Of a stretch of 64,000 nt of DNA, positions 55,952 through 64,000 are shown piece by piece; the first letter of the stretch is position 1, and the number at the start of each line of letters is the position of its first letter. The translations under genes and the position numbers were made by a program. This stretch comes from Clostridium sp. (GTDB lineage: Bacteria; Bacillota; Clostridia; Lachnospirales; Lachnospiraceae). A model generated the notes under the pieces. The model searched no databases. It had not been told where the DNA came from and was given only the letters and a program-made list of their open reading frames with translations. The stretch lies in assembly GCA_031275405.1 (NCBI GenBank), contig JAISOV010000029.1, positions 1 to 64,000 on the forward strand, given 5' to 3'.

Positions 55952-56014
55952 TTTACAATATTTACCTTTTCGTTACATCTTGTTCATATTCTATCCATAT
56001 TTACCGGTTATACT
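55952..56014 (+). promoter_or_regulatory. Orphan promoter with Pho-box-like hexamers
   Basis: Four T-rich hexamers, TTTACA (55952), TTTACC (55961), GTTACA (55972) and GTTCAT (55982), are spaced 9-11 bp, like a PhoP/PhoB box. The last falls where a -35 would be relative to TATACT (56009-56014), which replaces a proper -35. No plus-strand gene follows; only the structured RNA does. Confidence 0.45.
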
Positions 56015-56108
56015 GATGTTAGCTCAAGGGATGAGGTAAGTAAGCTCTCATCAAGCCATCAGCTAAATTTTTTTTCATAATAGCCCAGATACCGAAAGGT
56101 GTCTGGGC
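56013..56108 (+). ncRNA. Candidate structured RNA with terminator
   Basis: Downstream of the orphan -10 are TTAGCT (56019-56024) pairing with AGCTAA (56061-56066), enclosing GATGAG/CTCATC (56030-56035 / 56047-56052). T8 follows at 56068-56075. A competing pair CTGATG/CATCAG (56013-56018 / 56057-56062) would exclude the outer stem, a switch-like arrangement. A second hairpin with 11-bp stem and GAAA loop (56083-56108) follows. I cannot match it to a known riboswitch or sRNA family. Confidence 0.45.
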
Positions 56109-56242
56109 ACTCCTCGTTTCAGGGGAAGCTGACGGCTTCCCCTTCCGCCGCTCGCAGGCCCGGGCCCGGAACCTCTTTCCCGCCTCTCCGCCGTCTCCCC
56201 GGCTTAACGCCGATCCTTAACAGGCTCCGGCCGCCCGCTTCT

Positions 56243-57592
56243 TTACTCCGCCCCTCCCGCCGTCTCCTCCGGTTCCTCCGGCTCCTCCGGCTCCAGCCTG
56301 TCCGCGTACTTGATCCGGTAGATCCGCTGCAGGGAATCGTTGATCCGTTCCTCTGAGATGGTCTGATCCGCTACCGCCTGTAGGACGGCGCTGTACGCCC
56401 GCTCAAAGTCCTCCGGCATCAGGATCATGTCACAGCCCGCTTTCAGCGCCAGGATCGCCGCTTCGCCGGATTCATAATACGCCGAGACCGCCCCCATGTT
56501 CATGGCGTCCGTGATGATGACCCCCTCAAAGCCCAGCTCTTTGCGCAGAAGATCCGTCACCACCGCCGGAGAGAGGCTACAGGGCGTATTATCCCCGGTC
56601 AGGGCGGGAGCCGCAAGGTGTCCCACCATGATCATGTCCGCTCCGGCGTCGATGCCCGTCCGGAACACCGTAAATTCCTCGGCACGGAACTCTTCCGCCG
56701 TCCGCTGGGTGACGCTCAGCCCCTCATGCGTGTCCGCGCCGGTGCTTCCGATCCCGGGAAAATGTTTCAGGCAGGCGGTCACTCCCTGTTCGCGCAGGCC
56801 GTTCATCATGGCAGCCACGAAAGGGGCGACCGCCGCCGCTTCCGACCCATAGGCACGTCCGTCCATCACGCTGCCCTCCACGTTCGCCAGATCCGCGACC
56901 GGGGCAAAGTCCAGGTTGAAACCCAGTTCCGACAGGTAGGCTCCGATCGTCAGCCCCGCCTGGTAAGCGTTCTGCGGCTCCGCCGTCTGCCCGATAGCCT
57001 CAGCGGACTCCGCTTTCTGCGCCAGGCCGCTCGCCGCCACCCGGTTTACCTTGCCCCCCTCTTCATCCACCGCGAAAAACAGCGGATATTTGGAGTACCG
57101 CTTCGTGTTGCTGATCATCTCCGTCAGCTGCTCTTTCGACCGCATATTTTTTGTAAAATACACGAGGCCGCCCACCGCATACCGCGCCAAAGCCTCCTGG
57201 GTGCTTTCTCCCGCCCGGATGGCGGCGGACACCCCGGTGATGGCCTCCGGTTCCACCAGGAACAGCCCCGCCACCTTATCTTCCAAGGGCATGACCGCAA
57301 TGCCGGCGGCGACGATCTCGTCCAGCTTTTCTTCTTCCGTCATCTCCGGAACCGGCTCCGCCGTCTCTTCCGGCATGGTGATGGTCTGTTCCGTGGCAAA
57401 GATCTCTTCCACCTGGTTCCGGCCCTCTTCGTCCGACCTATCCTCTCCGGGCCGCGTAAGGTATCTCACTCCGAGGACGACCCCCGCCGCCGCCAGTCCG
57501 ATGACGACCGCCAGCGTCAGATAGGCGGCCAGCTGGTTCCTTTGACGTCTCCGTCTTCTCTCTTCCCTTTTTTCCTGGTATGAATGCTGCAT
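56243..57592 (-). CDS. NagZ-like GH3 beta-N-acetylhexosaminidase, membrane-anchored
   Basis: A 449-residue protein. A basic cytoplasmic stretch and a membrane anchor (residues about 24-46) precede a Glu-rich linker and a single GH3 barrel. FFAVDEEGGKVNRV, KHFPGIGSTGADTHEGL (with the NagZ-type Asp-His pair) and GVIITDAMNMGAV (nucleophile aspartate) are visible. Such enzymes remove GlcNAc from peptidoglycan fragments. The tail has EPEEPEEPEE repeats. The start at 57592 follows GGGAG; the upstream in-frame ATG lies in weaker context. Confidence 0.88.
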   Translation of the reverse strand: MQHSYQEKREERRRRRQRNQLAAYLTLAVVIGLAAAGVVLGVRYLTRPGEDRSDEEGRNQVEEIFATEQTITMPEETAEPVPEMTEEEKLDEIVAAGIAVMPLEDKVAGLFLVEPEAITGVSAAIRAGESTQEALARYAVGGLVYFTKNMRSKEQLTEMISNTKRYSKYPLFFAVDEEGGKVNRVAASGLAQKAESAEAIGQTAEPQNAYQAGLTIGAYLSELGFNLDFAPVADLANVEGSVMDGRAYGSEAAAVAPFVAAMMNGLREQGVTACLKHFPGIGSTGADTHEGLSVTQRTAEEFRAEEFTVFRTGIDAGADMIMVGHLAAPALTGDNTPCSLSPAVVTDLLRKELGFEGVIITDAMNMGAVSAYYESGEAAILALKAGCDMILMPEDFERAYSAVLQAVADQTISEERINDSLQRIYRIKYADRLEPEEPEEPEETAGGAE

Positions 57593-57620
57593 TTGCGCTC
57601 CCATCTCGTCCGTTTGTATT

Positions 57621-58649
57621 TTAGTTAAACTTAAAAACCCTTCGGCAGAGCCTGTAGGCCTGCACCGATATTTTCCGCCCGCCCTTGCCCGGCAGGTTGG
57701 TCAGGCTTCCCAGCACCCCGCCGCGCATCCACAGATACAGCAGGCCGTCCTTTTCTTTCAGGTACTGCCACAGTTCCCGTTTCTTCTCCAAATGCTCCTG
57801 CGTGCCGGAGCGGATCAGCAGCACCGAGGAAACTATGGTGATAATTTCCAGATAGTTGCGCATATAAGAACGCAGCTTCCTGCTCCTGACAAGCTCCGCC
57901 CGGCGGGCGACGTAATAATCGATCATCAGCTTATTGACCAGCAGCTGCTGGTCGATACGGGAGATCATGATCCGCTCGTTCACCGACTGATCCTCCCTGC
58001 CGATGTAATAACGGTAGAAGTTCACGTCCAGATAATACATATGCTTCACGTAGGGAAGAGGCTCAAAGACATAAAGGTTGTCCACGTAAAACGTATGCTC
58101 CGGCAGCTTCAGCCCGTAATCTTTCAGCAGCTTGGTACGGAAAATGACCGAATGCATGAGGATATAATGCCCTTTGAGGAAATAGCGGCAGTCCTCCCAG
58201 GTGAACAGCACCTCCCTTGGCAGCATATAGCGGTAATGCATGATTTTTTTGCGTTTCTCTCCCGCCTTTTCGTAAACGAAGTTGCTCAGGAGCATATCCA
58301 GCGTCTCCCTGCCGCCGGTCAGCTCCCTCAGGGTTTCCAGAACCTTGAAATAAGCCTCTTCTTTTACCCAGTCGTCGCTGTCCACCACCTTGAAGAACAG
58401 GCCCGCGGCATTCTGGAGTCCGGCGTTGACCGCGGAGCCGTGTCCGCCGTTCTCCTTGTGGATAGCTTTCACGATGCCGGGATACGCGGCGGCATATTCG
58501 TCCGCGATCTGCGCCGTGCGATCCTTCGCGGAGCCGTCGTCCACGATCAGGATCTCCACGTCTTCGCCGCCGGGAAGCAGGGAATCGACGCATTTTTGCA
58601 TATAAGGCTCCGAATGGTAACATGGGATCACAATGGATAACAGCTTCAT
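57621..58649 (-). CDS. GT2 glycosyltransferase
   Basis: A 342-residue GT-A enzyme: MKLLSIVIPCYHSEPYMQKCVDSLL, EILIVDDGSAKDRT, KENGGHGSAVNAGL and KVVDSDDWVKEEAY with the metal site. The C-terminal part is rich in YxxxY and basic residues. It is outside the main polysaccharide locus, between mutY and nagZ-like genes, and may decorate cell-wall polymer. Starts at 58649 behind GGAAA. Confidence 0.88.
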   Translation of the reverse strand: MKLLSIVIPCYHSEPYMQKCVDSLLPGGEDVEILIVDDGSAKDRTAQIADEYAAAYPGIVKAIHKENGGHGSAVNAGLQNAAGLFFKVVDSDDWVKEEAYFKVLETLRELTGGRETLDMLLSNFVYEKAGEKRKKIMHYRYMLPREVLFTWEDCRYFLKGHYILMHSVIFRTKLLKDYGLKLPEHTFYVDNLYVFEPLPYVKHMYYLDVNFYRYYIGREDQSVNERIMISRIDQQLLVNKLMIDYYVARRAELVRSRKLRSYMRNYLEIITIVSSVLLIRSGTQEHLEKKRELWQYLKEKDGLLYLWMRGGVLGSLTNLPGKGGRKISVQAYRLCRRVFKFN

Positions 58650-58694
58650 GAAGATTTCCTTTCCTGTCGCGGGGATCGCTTTGGCTGCCAAGGA

Positions 58695-59798
58695 TCATTC
58701 CTCCCGGCGGCTCCCCGGTTTCCTGTCGAGGTACTTAGTATATGCAGAAAAGGCGGCCGGTATCGGATATTTTTCCTTTGTTTCTTCCGGCTCCAGGAAA
58801 ATCCAGTTGTCTTGCTCCCCGGAGGGCTTCCTCCCCTCCAGTTCGTCCACTCTGACCAGGTAGCCTGTCATATGCCATTCCCGGTGGCTGAAAATATGTT
58901 TCGCTTCCGCAAGCGGCTGGATACGCAGAGCCTGGAACCCGTTGTCGCCCAGGTACCGCGCCACTTCCTCCGCCGTGCGGAAGCCGCTCATGGACGGGAA
59001 CTCGTACATCCCGGCGAGCAGGCCGCTCTTAGGGCGTTTCCGCAGCGCCGCCTTGTCCGCGTCCCGAATGACCAGGACGGTCTTTTCTTCGACGAGCCGC
59101 TGTTTCTTCCCGGCTTTCTTGGGAAACTCCATTTCCTTTCCCGCCCGATGGGCTTTGCACAAAAACGAAACGGGGCAGCCGCCGCAGTGCGGCGCGCCGT
59201 TCGGAACGCAGACACAGGCGCCCAGCTCCATCATGGCCTGGTTAAAATCCCCCGGACGCTCCTTCGGCATAACGGGCAGCAGCGCCGCTTCCGCCTCCGC
59301 TTTGGTCTTCCCTTCGCTGATCAGGGCCTCGTCCATGCAGATCCGCGACAGCACCCGCAGGACGTTGCCGTCCACCGCCGGATAGGGCCTGTGAAACGCG
59401 ATGGAAGCAATCGCCCCGGCGGTATAGCTGCCGATCCCTTTCAGCCGCAACAGCTGCTCATAGTCCGCAGGCAGCCGCCCTCCGTGCCGCTCCATGACCT
59501 GTATGGCCGCCTGCCGCAGGTTCCGCGCCCGGTTGTAATAGCCCAGCCCCTCCCACAGTTTCAGCAGAACCTCTTCTTCCACCCCCGACAGGCTTGCAAT
59601 ATCGGGCAGCCGCTTCATGAACCGCTCAAAATAAGGCTTTACCGCCTCGACCCTGGTCTGCTGGAGCATGATCTCCGACACCCACACGCGATATGGGTCA
59701 GGTTCCTCCCGCCACGGCAGAATCCGCCTGTTTTCCTCGTACCACGCAAGCAGGGGCCGGGGAAGCCCCGCGATGTCCTGTGCGACATAAGCTCCCAT
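58695..59798 (-). CDS. mutY: A/G-specific adenine DNA glycosylase
   Basis: A 367-residue MutY. YRVWVSEIMLQQTRVEAV contains the catalytic glutamate, LKGIGSYTAGAIASIAF the helix-hairpin-helix, PAVDGNVLRVLSR the catalytic aspartate, and CVCVPNGAPHCGGCPVSFLC the C-X6-C-X2-C-X5-C iron-sulphur loop. The C-terminal Nudix-like domain (LAGMYEFPSM, HIFSHREWHM) reads 8-oxoG. It removes adenine paired with 8-oxoguanine. Confidence 0.95.
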   Translation of the reverse strand: MGAYVAQDIAGLPRPLLAWYEENRRILPWREEPDPYRVWVSEIMLQQTRVEAVKPYFERFMKRLPDIASLSGVEEEVLLKLWEGLGYYNRARNLRQAAIQVMERHGGRLPADYEQLLRLKGIGSYTAGAIASIAFHRPYPAVDGNVLRVLSRICMDEALISEGKTKAEAEAALLPVMPKERPGDFNQAMMELGACVCVPNGAPHCGGCPVSFLCKAHRAGKEMEFPKKAGKKQRLVEEKTVLVIRDADKAALRKRPKSGLLAGMYEFPSMSGFRTAEEVARYLGDNGFQALRIQPLAEAKHIFSHREWHMTGYLVRVDELEGRKPSGEQDNWIFLEPEETKEKYPIPAAFSAYTKYLDRKPGSRREE

Positions 59799-59905
59799 CT
59801 ATGATTCCTCTCCCGCTTCCATCAGCGGACGGCGCAGAGCCGATCCGGAAATCCGGCGCGCCGCCCGGAAAGGACAGACATATCTCCAATCCTGTGACAT
59901 CCTCC

Positions 59906-59937
59906 AATGTAGCACATCTTGCGCTCGATTGCAAGAT
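59906..59937 (-). promoter_or_regulatory. mutY promoter overlapped by a palindrome
   Basis: On the minus strand TTGCAA (59929-59934), 17 bp, TACATT (59906-59911). A palindrome ATCTTGC-N8-GCAAGAT (59916-59937) covers the -35 and part of the spacer. Its form is like MarR/OhrR-class operators, suggesting control of mutY or a lost neighbour by oxidative signals. Confidence 0.45.
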
Positions 59938-60057
59938 AACTTATCGGAAGCTGTCAAAGAACCTGTGGATTGCGGACTTTCCGTGCAGGCAACCATATTC
60001 GGCTATCGTTTGTCAGGGGGTCAAATGGAACTTTCTTAAACTTTTTTGCATGAGAGG

Positions 60058-60087
60058 TTGGACGAACGGGCGAGATAGGTGTATGAT
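60058..60087 (+). promoter_or_regulatory. Putative promoter of the PIN-domain operon
   Basis: TTGGAC (60058-60063), 18 bp, TATGAT (60082-60087), about 48 bp before the first start codon of the plus-strand island. Confidence 0.45.
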
Positions 60088-60134
60088 ATTATTTATGAAT
60101 TTATGCCTATTGGCAGAAAAGAGCGTGACTGTTT

Positions 60135-60592
60135 ATGCGAGTGCCAAGAATATACCTCGAAACCACGATGTTTAACTACTACTTTGATGCTGACCGCGAC
60201 GCTCACGCCGACACAGTTACGCTGTTCGAGAAATGTGCGGCGGGGAAGTACGATGCGTATACTTCGGACTATGCGCTTGAAGAACTGGAACGCACCGCCG
60301 ACACCGAGAAGCGAGACAAGATGTTGGATCCCATCGAGCGGTACAGCATTACCGTGCCGGCTAAGAGCGACGAGGCAAACGAACTCGCTGACAAGTATAT
60401 CGCGGAAGGAGCGTTGCCACCGGGATCCCTAACGGATGCAAGGCATATAGCGAACGTCTATCAGCGAGCTGGACATAATCGTCAGCCTCAATTTCCATCA
60501 CATAGTCAGAGCGACTACCATACGTCTGACAGAAGCAATCAACAAGATTCGCGGCTATAACGCCGTAGCAATAGATTCTCCAATGGGGTGTT
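60135..60592 (+). pseudogene. PIN-domain toxin-like gene, frameshifted
   Basis: The open frame reads VPRIYLETTMFNYYFDAD, YTSDYALEELER and LTDARHIA, typical of short PIN-domain RNase toxins. Near 60450 the frame is lost. The expected ending (DIIVSLNFHHIVRATTI, AINKIRGYNAVAIDSPMG) continues in another frame to TAA 60590-60592. A single-base slip explains it. The next gene starts 5 bp after the ancestral stop, as in toxin-antitoxin pairs. Confidence 0.75.
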
Positions 60593-60597
60593 AAGCG

Positions 60598-60831
60598 ATG
60601 AAAAAGCCTGATACCATCGTAGTGGACATTCACAGGATTCGCCGTCAGATTGACGATGACACGAGAGGTATGACCTCAGCTCAAATCTCGGCGTTCTTCA
60701 ACGCAACAGGCGAGAGACTTGCCAAACAATACGGCTTTAAGCGCGTGTCCGTTGACGAAGTGCGCGGCTACACGCGGGAGCAGTCGGCACGGAGCAAGCA
60801 ACATAGGAGCCGGCAGCAGTCTGATTCATAA
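60598..60831 (+). CDS. Small partner protein of the PIN gene, possible antitoxin
   Basis: A 77-residue basic protein: MKKPDTIVVDIHRIRRQID, MTSAQISAFFNATGERLAKQYGF. No fold is recognised with certainty. Its position directly after the PIN-domain gene is that of an antitoxin in toxin-first operons of this type. With the toxin broken, it is probably a leftover. Confidence 0.55.
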   Translation: MKKPDTIVVDIHRIRRQIDDDTRGMTSAQISAFFNATGERLAKQYGFKRVSVDEVRGYTREQSARSKQHRSRQQSDS

Positions 60832-60843
60832 GGAGACCATAAT

Positions 60844-61196
60844 ATGGCCGCTGCCATGATCAAGTGCGAGCGAATTACTTACCCGCCCTTACGGTTGATC
60901 GGCAAACGTTCTGGCGGTTATCCCAACTGGGAAGACACGCGGGAACACGACTGGTTTGGGACGATTGAGAAATCGGGGACGCCCGCCGCAGTCAACGACG
61001 ACAGTTACTGCGTTCTGACGCGTTTTACCCCGGACGGGATGAGGTGTTATCTCGGCGAGTTCTTTCCTGCGGGTAAGGAAGCGCCTGACGGATGAGTATA
61101 TTTTCGGAGAAAAACGTCCCGAATTGTACGCCGAAATGGAACGTATTTCCCGAAAACAGCCCGAACGACTTTTGGGTATGGATTCCTAAAAACTAA
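60844..61196 (+). pseudogene. GyrI-like effector-binding domain protein, degraded
   Basis: The first frame (MIKCERITYPPLRLIGKRSGG, then CVLTRFTPDG) has the start of a GyrI-like/effector-binding domain and stops at 61095. EYIFGE appears in a second frame and FWVWIPKN, the usual last strand, in a third frame up to TAA 61194-61196. At least two indels have destroyed it. Confidence 0.6.
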
Positions 61197-61690
61197 TTTT
61201 TGAACAATTTAGAATAATATTCGGCATTCTGTACAGTTCCAATGACACCAAAGCTACAGCACTCAAAGTTCAAAATAGAATGCGCTGTTTTTTGCAGAAG
61301 ACTCAGATCCGCAGCAGCATACATTTCGCTATGATCAGGATTCTTATGAAACAGACAGGAGACAGCTTTTTGTTCCAAAAAGTCTTCCAGGGAATCGTTC
61401 TCCATCATTTTATTTGCTTTTATTTGTTTGGAAATTTTCACCTTTTCACTTTTTGTAAGCCTATATTGGGACACTGAAAGAATGACATCTTTCAGTGATA
61501 ATAAAACTTGCGTTTCTTTTTCATGACTATATGATATGCTGACCCCTAAAAAGCCAATATCAGAATATTCTATCATAAAACTATATGCTGAGTAACACAA
61601 TGACTTTTCTTCTCTTAGAACCCGGCTAAGTCGCGATGAGTATCCTGAACCCAACGCGGTTCCAACAAATTCAATGTTATCTTGATCTTC
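61193..61690 (-). pseudogene. M16 peptidase C-terminal fragment
   Basis: After a TAA the minus strand reads ALGSGYSSRLSRVLREEKSLCYSAYSF, the conserved C-terminal block of M16 (insulinase-like) peptidases, through to a stop at 61193. The zinc-binding N-terminal domain (HxxEH) is missing. It abuts an ABC transporter fragment, so a deletion joined the two. M16 peptidases beside ABC transporters are typical of RiPP/sactipeptide export loci, which is only a hint. Confidence 0.65.
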
Positions 61691-62213
61691 TTAGGGACTT
61701 TGACGTAAAGTGTGTCAGTAATGTACAAAATATGAATGCTGTCAAAAGAGTCATAGCTACCCGCCAATCTATCAACACAACCAGTATGATGGCGTACACA
61801 AAAAACATAAGAACGGATTTTATGAAGTTAATGATAGGGGGCGTAAAATCTTCACTAAGCGCGCCAATATCATTGGACTGGAATGAAATATATTCCCCGA
61901 TATCTTTACCAAAGAATCTTCCAAACGGTCTCTTGAGCAATGATGTGAAATAATCTTTACGAATTCTTGTCTCAAGACCAATGCTGTGTTTCCAAGCGAA
62001 TAACATAGATGCATAACTTGACAACAGGTACACCGCAACACACGAACAAAAAAGCGTGATAATAGAAACAAGTGACCAATCGCTTACCCCGCTCAACCTG
62101 TCAAAAAGCTCTTTGCTTGATATAGGCAGAAAAGCCAAGGCTATATCGCCCAACAATTGAAAAGCAAAATCACCTATCAGTAATCATTTCATAGCCAGCA
62201 GATAACGTTTCAT
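61677..62213 (-). pseudogene. ABC transporter membrane domain, truncated and with internal stop
   Basis: The gene begins at ATG 62213 behind a perfect AAGGAGA, reads MKRYLLAMK, hits TGA at 62184-62186, and continues in the same frame (LLIGDFAFQLLGDIALAFLPISSKELFD). The product would have four membrane spans of an ABC exporter permease (ISFQSNDIGALSEDF is the usual coupling segment) and stops at 61677. The ATPase domain is gone. It is AT-rich compared with the locus, indicating acquired DNA in decay. Confidence 0.75.
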
Positions 62214-62380
62214 TACAACTCTCCTTTTTGATGGAACACGATAAGAGGATGATAGCATGTTTTGATGGAAAATCAATTTATATCTATGAATCGTTCCCAA
62301 TGGGCTTCTTACGCCATTTATATCATCTCCACATGCTCTGACTTTATCGTCAACGGAGCAGGGTGAGTTCCTGGACATAA

Positions 62381-62587
62381 AAATCCATTCAGAACAGTCC
62401 GTATATTTTCACTGTCTGCTTTAGAGGGATCCTGCCGCCCGGCGGGAGTATCCCGCGCCGAACCATCTGTTCGGAGCTTCCGCGGGGGGAAGAAGCGGCC
62501 TTTACGGATCTGGTGACGAAAGAATACGGAACCAGGACGCCCATGCCGGAGGAAGTCTCGCGGGACGTCAGCGCGCGGATCGGATAA
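62381..62587 (+). pseudogene. Unidentified coding remnant
   Basis: From about 62430 the plus strand reads LPPGGSIPRRTICSELP, EEAAFTDLVTKEYG and MPEEVSRDVSARIG to TAA 62585-62587. Base composition and codon pattern look like real coding sequence, unlike the AT-rich DNA before it, but there is no start and I cannot name the protein. Confidence 0.35.
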
Positions 62588-62620
62588 CGTCCAAAAAAGA
62601 CAGGGATAAAGTCCGAGATT

Positions 62621-62669
62621 CGTTTCCGGTTCCTGCTCGGCAAGGACGGCTGAGCAGGAACCGGAAACG
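62621..62669 (-). terminator. Large inverted repeat after GH38 gene
   Basis: Perfect 18-bp arms (62621-62638 and 62652-62669) with a 13-nt loop lie 8 bp past the GH38 stop codon. On the minus strand a TTTTTT follows only about 20 nt later, so it is an atypical terminator or RNA-end stabiliser. Confidence 0.6.
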
Positions 62670-62677
62670 GCAGCCCG

Positions 62678-64000
62678 TCAAAAGACCAGCAGGTACGTCT
62701 TCACCTCAAACGGCTTGATCACAAACTCAAAGCCTGTGTCCGTATGCTCTGTTTCGGCTTCTTTCTCTTCCATTAAATTGCATTCATAAACCTTTCTGAC
62801 AGCCTGCCCCAGCTCCAAGGTAAGCCGCGCGCTGGTTCTGGCGTTTTCGTACTCGTATAGGCGGATCACGACGCCCTCCCCATCCTCCGAGCGCTTGACG
62901 GTTTCTATCATGACATTAGGCGCGTCTACAGATAAGAGGGAACTCGGCTGGTCGCAGGCCGGACGCCCCTTGCCGACGACCGTCAGCAGCGGAACGTTCA
63001 ACTGGTAGCTCTCCCTCACCGTGCCGCATTCACGCAGATTCCCCGCGTGAGGATAGAGGGAATAGGTGAAAACATGCTCCTCCTGATCCGTCGTGGGATT
63101 CGGCTCTATGCCTGATTTGATCAGGGTGATCGCCACGACGGAATCCTTTACGGAGTGACCGTATTTGCAGTCGTTGAGCAGGCTTACGCCGTAATGTCCC
63201 TCTGAAAAGTCCAGCCACTTCTGGGCGCAGGACTCAAAACGCGCCTCGTCCCAGCTGGTGTTGGTATGAACCTTCCTCGTCAAGCTGCCAAACTGAATAT
63301 CAAACGCCGCTTCGTCCGAATGAATATCCACCGGGAAATGAACCTTCAGCAGATGCTGATGCTCCTTCCAGTCCACATGGGTTTCAAAGTCTATCCGCCG
63401 GCTGTCCGCGTAAAAATAAATCTTCTGCCGGATCGTGGAGCGGCTGACCTTGCGCTCCGTCTCCAATACACAGCATACCGCGCCCTCCCGCGTCCACCCA
63501 AGGCTCGTCAGCTCCGTCACATCCCAGCTTTTTTCCGTATAATAAACGTCAATATCCCAGTTATCAAAATAAATCGGTTTGTCCTCGTACATCCGGAAGA
63601 GATTGCCCCTGGCGCCTTCCTGTAAGACCTCCCGCCTGTTCTGTTTATCATAGAGGGAGGTAAACAGGCCGTCCTTGTCGAAACGAACCGAATAGTGCGG
63701 CGTCTCCAAGCCGTTTTCGCTGCTTACGAATACGGAATCGGCCAAGGGAGCTTCGATCAGCTCAAAACTCTTTTGCCCCTTAGACGGAATCCCCCGCACA
63801 TAAGCAACGGAAAAATCCTCCATCTGCTGTATGGGGTACCGCCCCCCGTCCTGATCCCTTAACGCGCCTTTTGTACCGGCAGGCAGGCGCACAAGATCGT
63901 TTCTCTCAAAGCCCAGGGTATTAAAGACGGTGACGCCGCCGTCCGCCAGAGCTTCCAGCCGCTCCTGTATCAGCCGTCTCCCTGTTTTTTCCACCTCCTC
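62678..64000 (-). CDS. GH38 alpha-mannosidase, C-terminal part
   Basis: The 3' 440 codons of a glycoside hydrolase family 38 enzyme; the catalytic N-terminal part lies beyond the right edge. VFNTLGFERNDLVRLP begins the beta-sandwich, VSSENGLETPHYSVRFDKDGLFTSLYDKQNRREVL is the characteristic central block, and HFPVDIHSDEAAFDIQFGSLTR, SVKDSVVAITLIKSG and FEVKTYLLVF follow. The family releases alpha-linked mannose from glycans. It is unrelated to the polysaccharide locus by direction of reading alone; its operon is not visible. Confidence 0.9.
   Translation of the reverse strand, partial: EEVEKTGRRLIQERLEALADGGVTVFNTLGFERNDLVRLPAGTKGALRDQDGGRYPIQQMEDFSVAYVRGIPSKGQKSFELIEAPLADSVFVSSENGLETPHYSVRFDKDGLFTSLYDKQNRREVLQEGARGNLFRMYEDKPIYFDNWDIDVYYTEKSWDVTELTSLGWTREGAVCCVLETERKVSRSTIRQKIYFYADSRRIDFETHVDWKEHQHLLKVHFPVDIHSDEAAFDIQFGSLTRKVHTNTSWDEARFESCAQKWLDFSEGHYGVSLLNDCKYGHSVKDSVVAITLIKSGIEPNPTTDQEEHVFTYSLYPHAGNLRECGTVRESYQLNVPLLTVVGKGRPACDQPSSLLSVDAPNVMIETVKRSEDGEGVVIRLYEYENARTSARLTLELGQAVRKVYECNLMEEKEAETEHTDTGFEFVIKPFEVKTYLLVF

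Larger units (their letters stand above)
59799..60134. other. Divergent intergenic region
   Basis: It separates minus-strand mutY from the plus-strand island. It contains the mutY promoter/operator (59906-59937) and a plus-strand promoter (60058-60087). No gene is seen. Confidence 0.6.
62214..62677. other. Intergenic region between ABC remnant and GH38
   Basis: It contains the ABC promoter (TTGATT 62271-62276, 16 bp, TATCAT 62249-62254, minus strand), a GC-rich plus-strand coding remnant (62381-62587) and the inverted repeat at 62621-62669. Nothing else is recognised. Confidence 0.5.

Overview
The window looks like a chromosome segment of a GC-rich Firmicute of class Clostridia, most likely Lachnospiraceae. 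The evidence is indirect: Shine-Dalgarno-led genes with ATG, GTG and TTG starts, a MurA whose neighbour is a LysM/G5/M23 peptidase, a DUF554 protein, Wzx/Wzy-type polysaccharide genes of clostridial style and an XRE regulator. I cannot name a species. Nearly every gene from 1 to 59.8 kb lies on the minus strand, so transcription runs from high to low coordinates.

Layout, in transcription order. The right edge (62.7-64.0 kb) holds the 3' part of a GH38 alpha-mannosidase. From 60.0 to 62.6 kb is a lower-GC, decaying island: a frameshifted PIN-domain toxin-like gene with a small partner, a broken GyrI-like gene, and a fused remnant of an ABC transporter and an M16 peptidase. From 50.5 to 59.8 kb are housekeeping and envelope genes: mutY, a GT2, a NagZ-like GH3, a coiled-coil membrane protein, an M23 peptidase, murA and a DUF554 protein. 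At 55.95-56.11 kb is an orphan plus-strand promoter with four Pho-box-like hexamers and a compact structured transcript.

From 50.4 to about 5.4 kb is a very large exopolysaccharide/capsule locus that appears to hold two assembly sets. Set A (50.4-35.1 kb) has a circularly permuted GH3, two membrane proteins of unknown role, a long WbaP-type phosphoglycosyltransferase, a Wzz-like protein, an EpsG-type polymerase and several GT2/GT4 enzymes. A promoter at 35.0 kb then drives a UDP-sugar module (CapD/WbpM-like dehydratase, FnlB/CapF, FnlC/CapG, DegT aminotransferase). A promoter at 29.3 kb drives a short PglC-type phosphoglycosyltransferase with GNAT, PLP-enzyme and FemAB-like genes. Set B starts from a promoter at 25.4 kb: Wzz, Wzx, a chain of GT4 glycosyltransferases and acyltransferases, Wzy, a second Wzx, a GtrII-like transferase, a GT42/DUF115-like transferase, and a KdsC-like phosphatase with a CMP-sugar synthetase.

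The left 5.5 kb is a graveyard of sugar-biosynthesis genes (deletion-fused UDP-sugar dehydrogenase/epimerase, truncated transketolase, HAD and cytidylyltransferase fragments) around one intact AT-rich aldolase-like gene. It also has two copies of an XRE regulator, each behind a leader containing a hairpin plus T-run just before the ribosome-binding site.

The most interesting theme is repeat-driven variability in set B. A GtrII-like gene carries 15 copies of the tetranucleotide CCTG and is out of frame. An acetyltransferase carries an 11-C tract and is also out of frame. Neighbouring transferase and flippase genes carry C8-C9 tracts and are in frame. Other genes contain 21-bp or 26-bp repeats or a 16-bp-arm palindrome, and two gene junctions carry 17-bp and 23-bp tandem arrays. 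Together these look like a multi-locus phase-variation system for surface polysaccharide, of the kind well known in Haemophilus, Neisseria and Campylobacter but not, to my knowledge, a textbook feature of Lachnospiraceae. This is inference from one sequence; ON/OFF mixtures in reads would be decisive.
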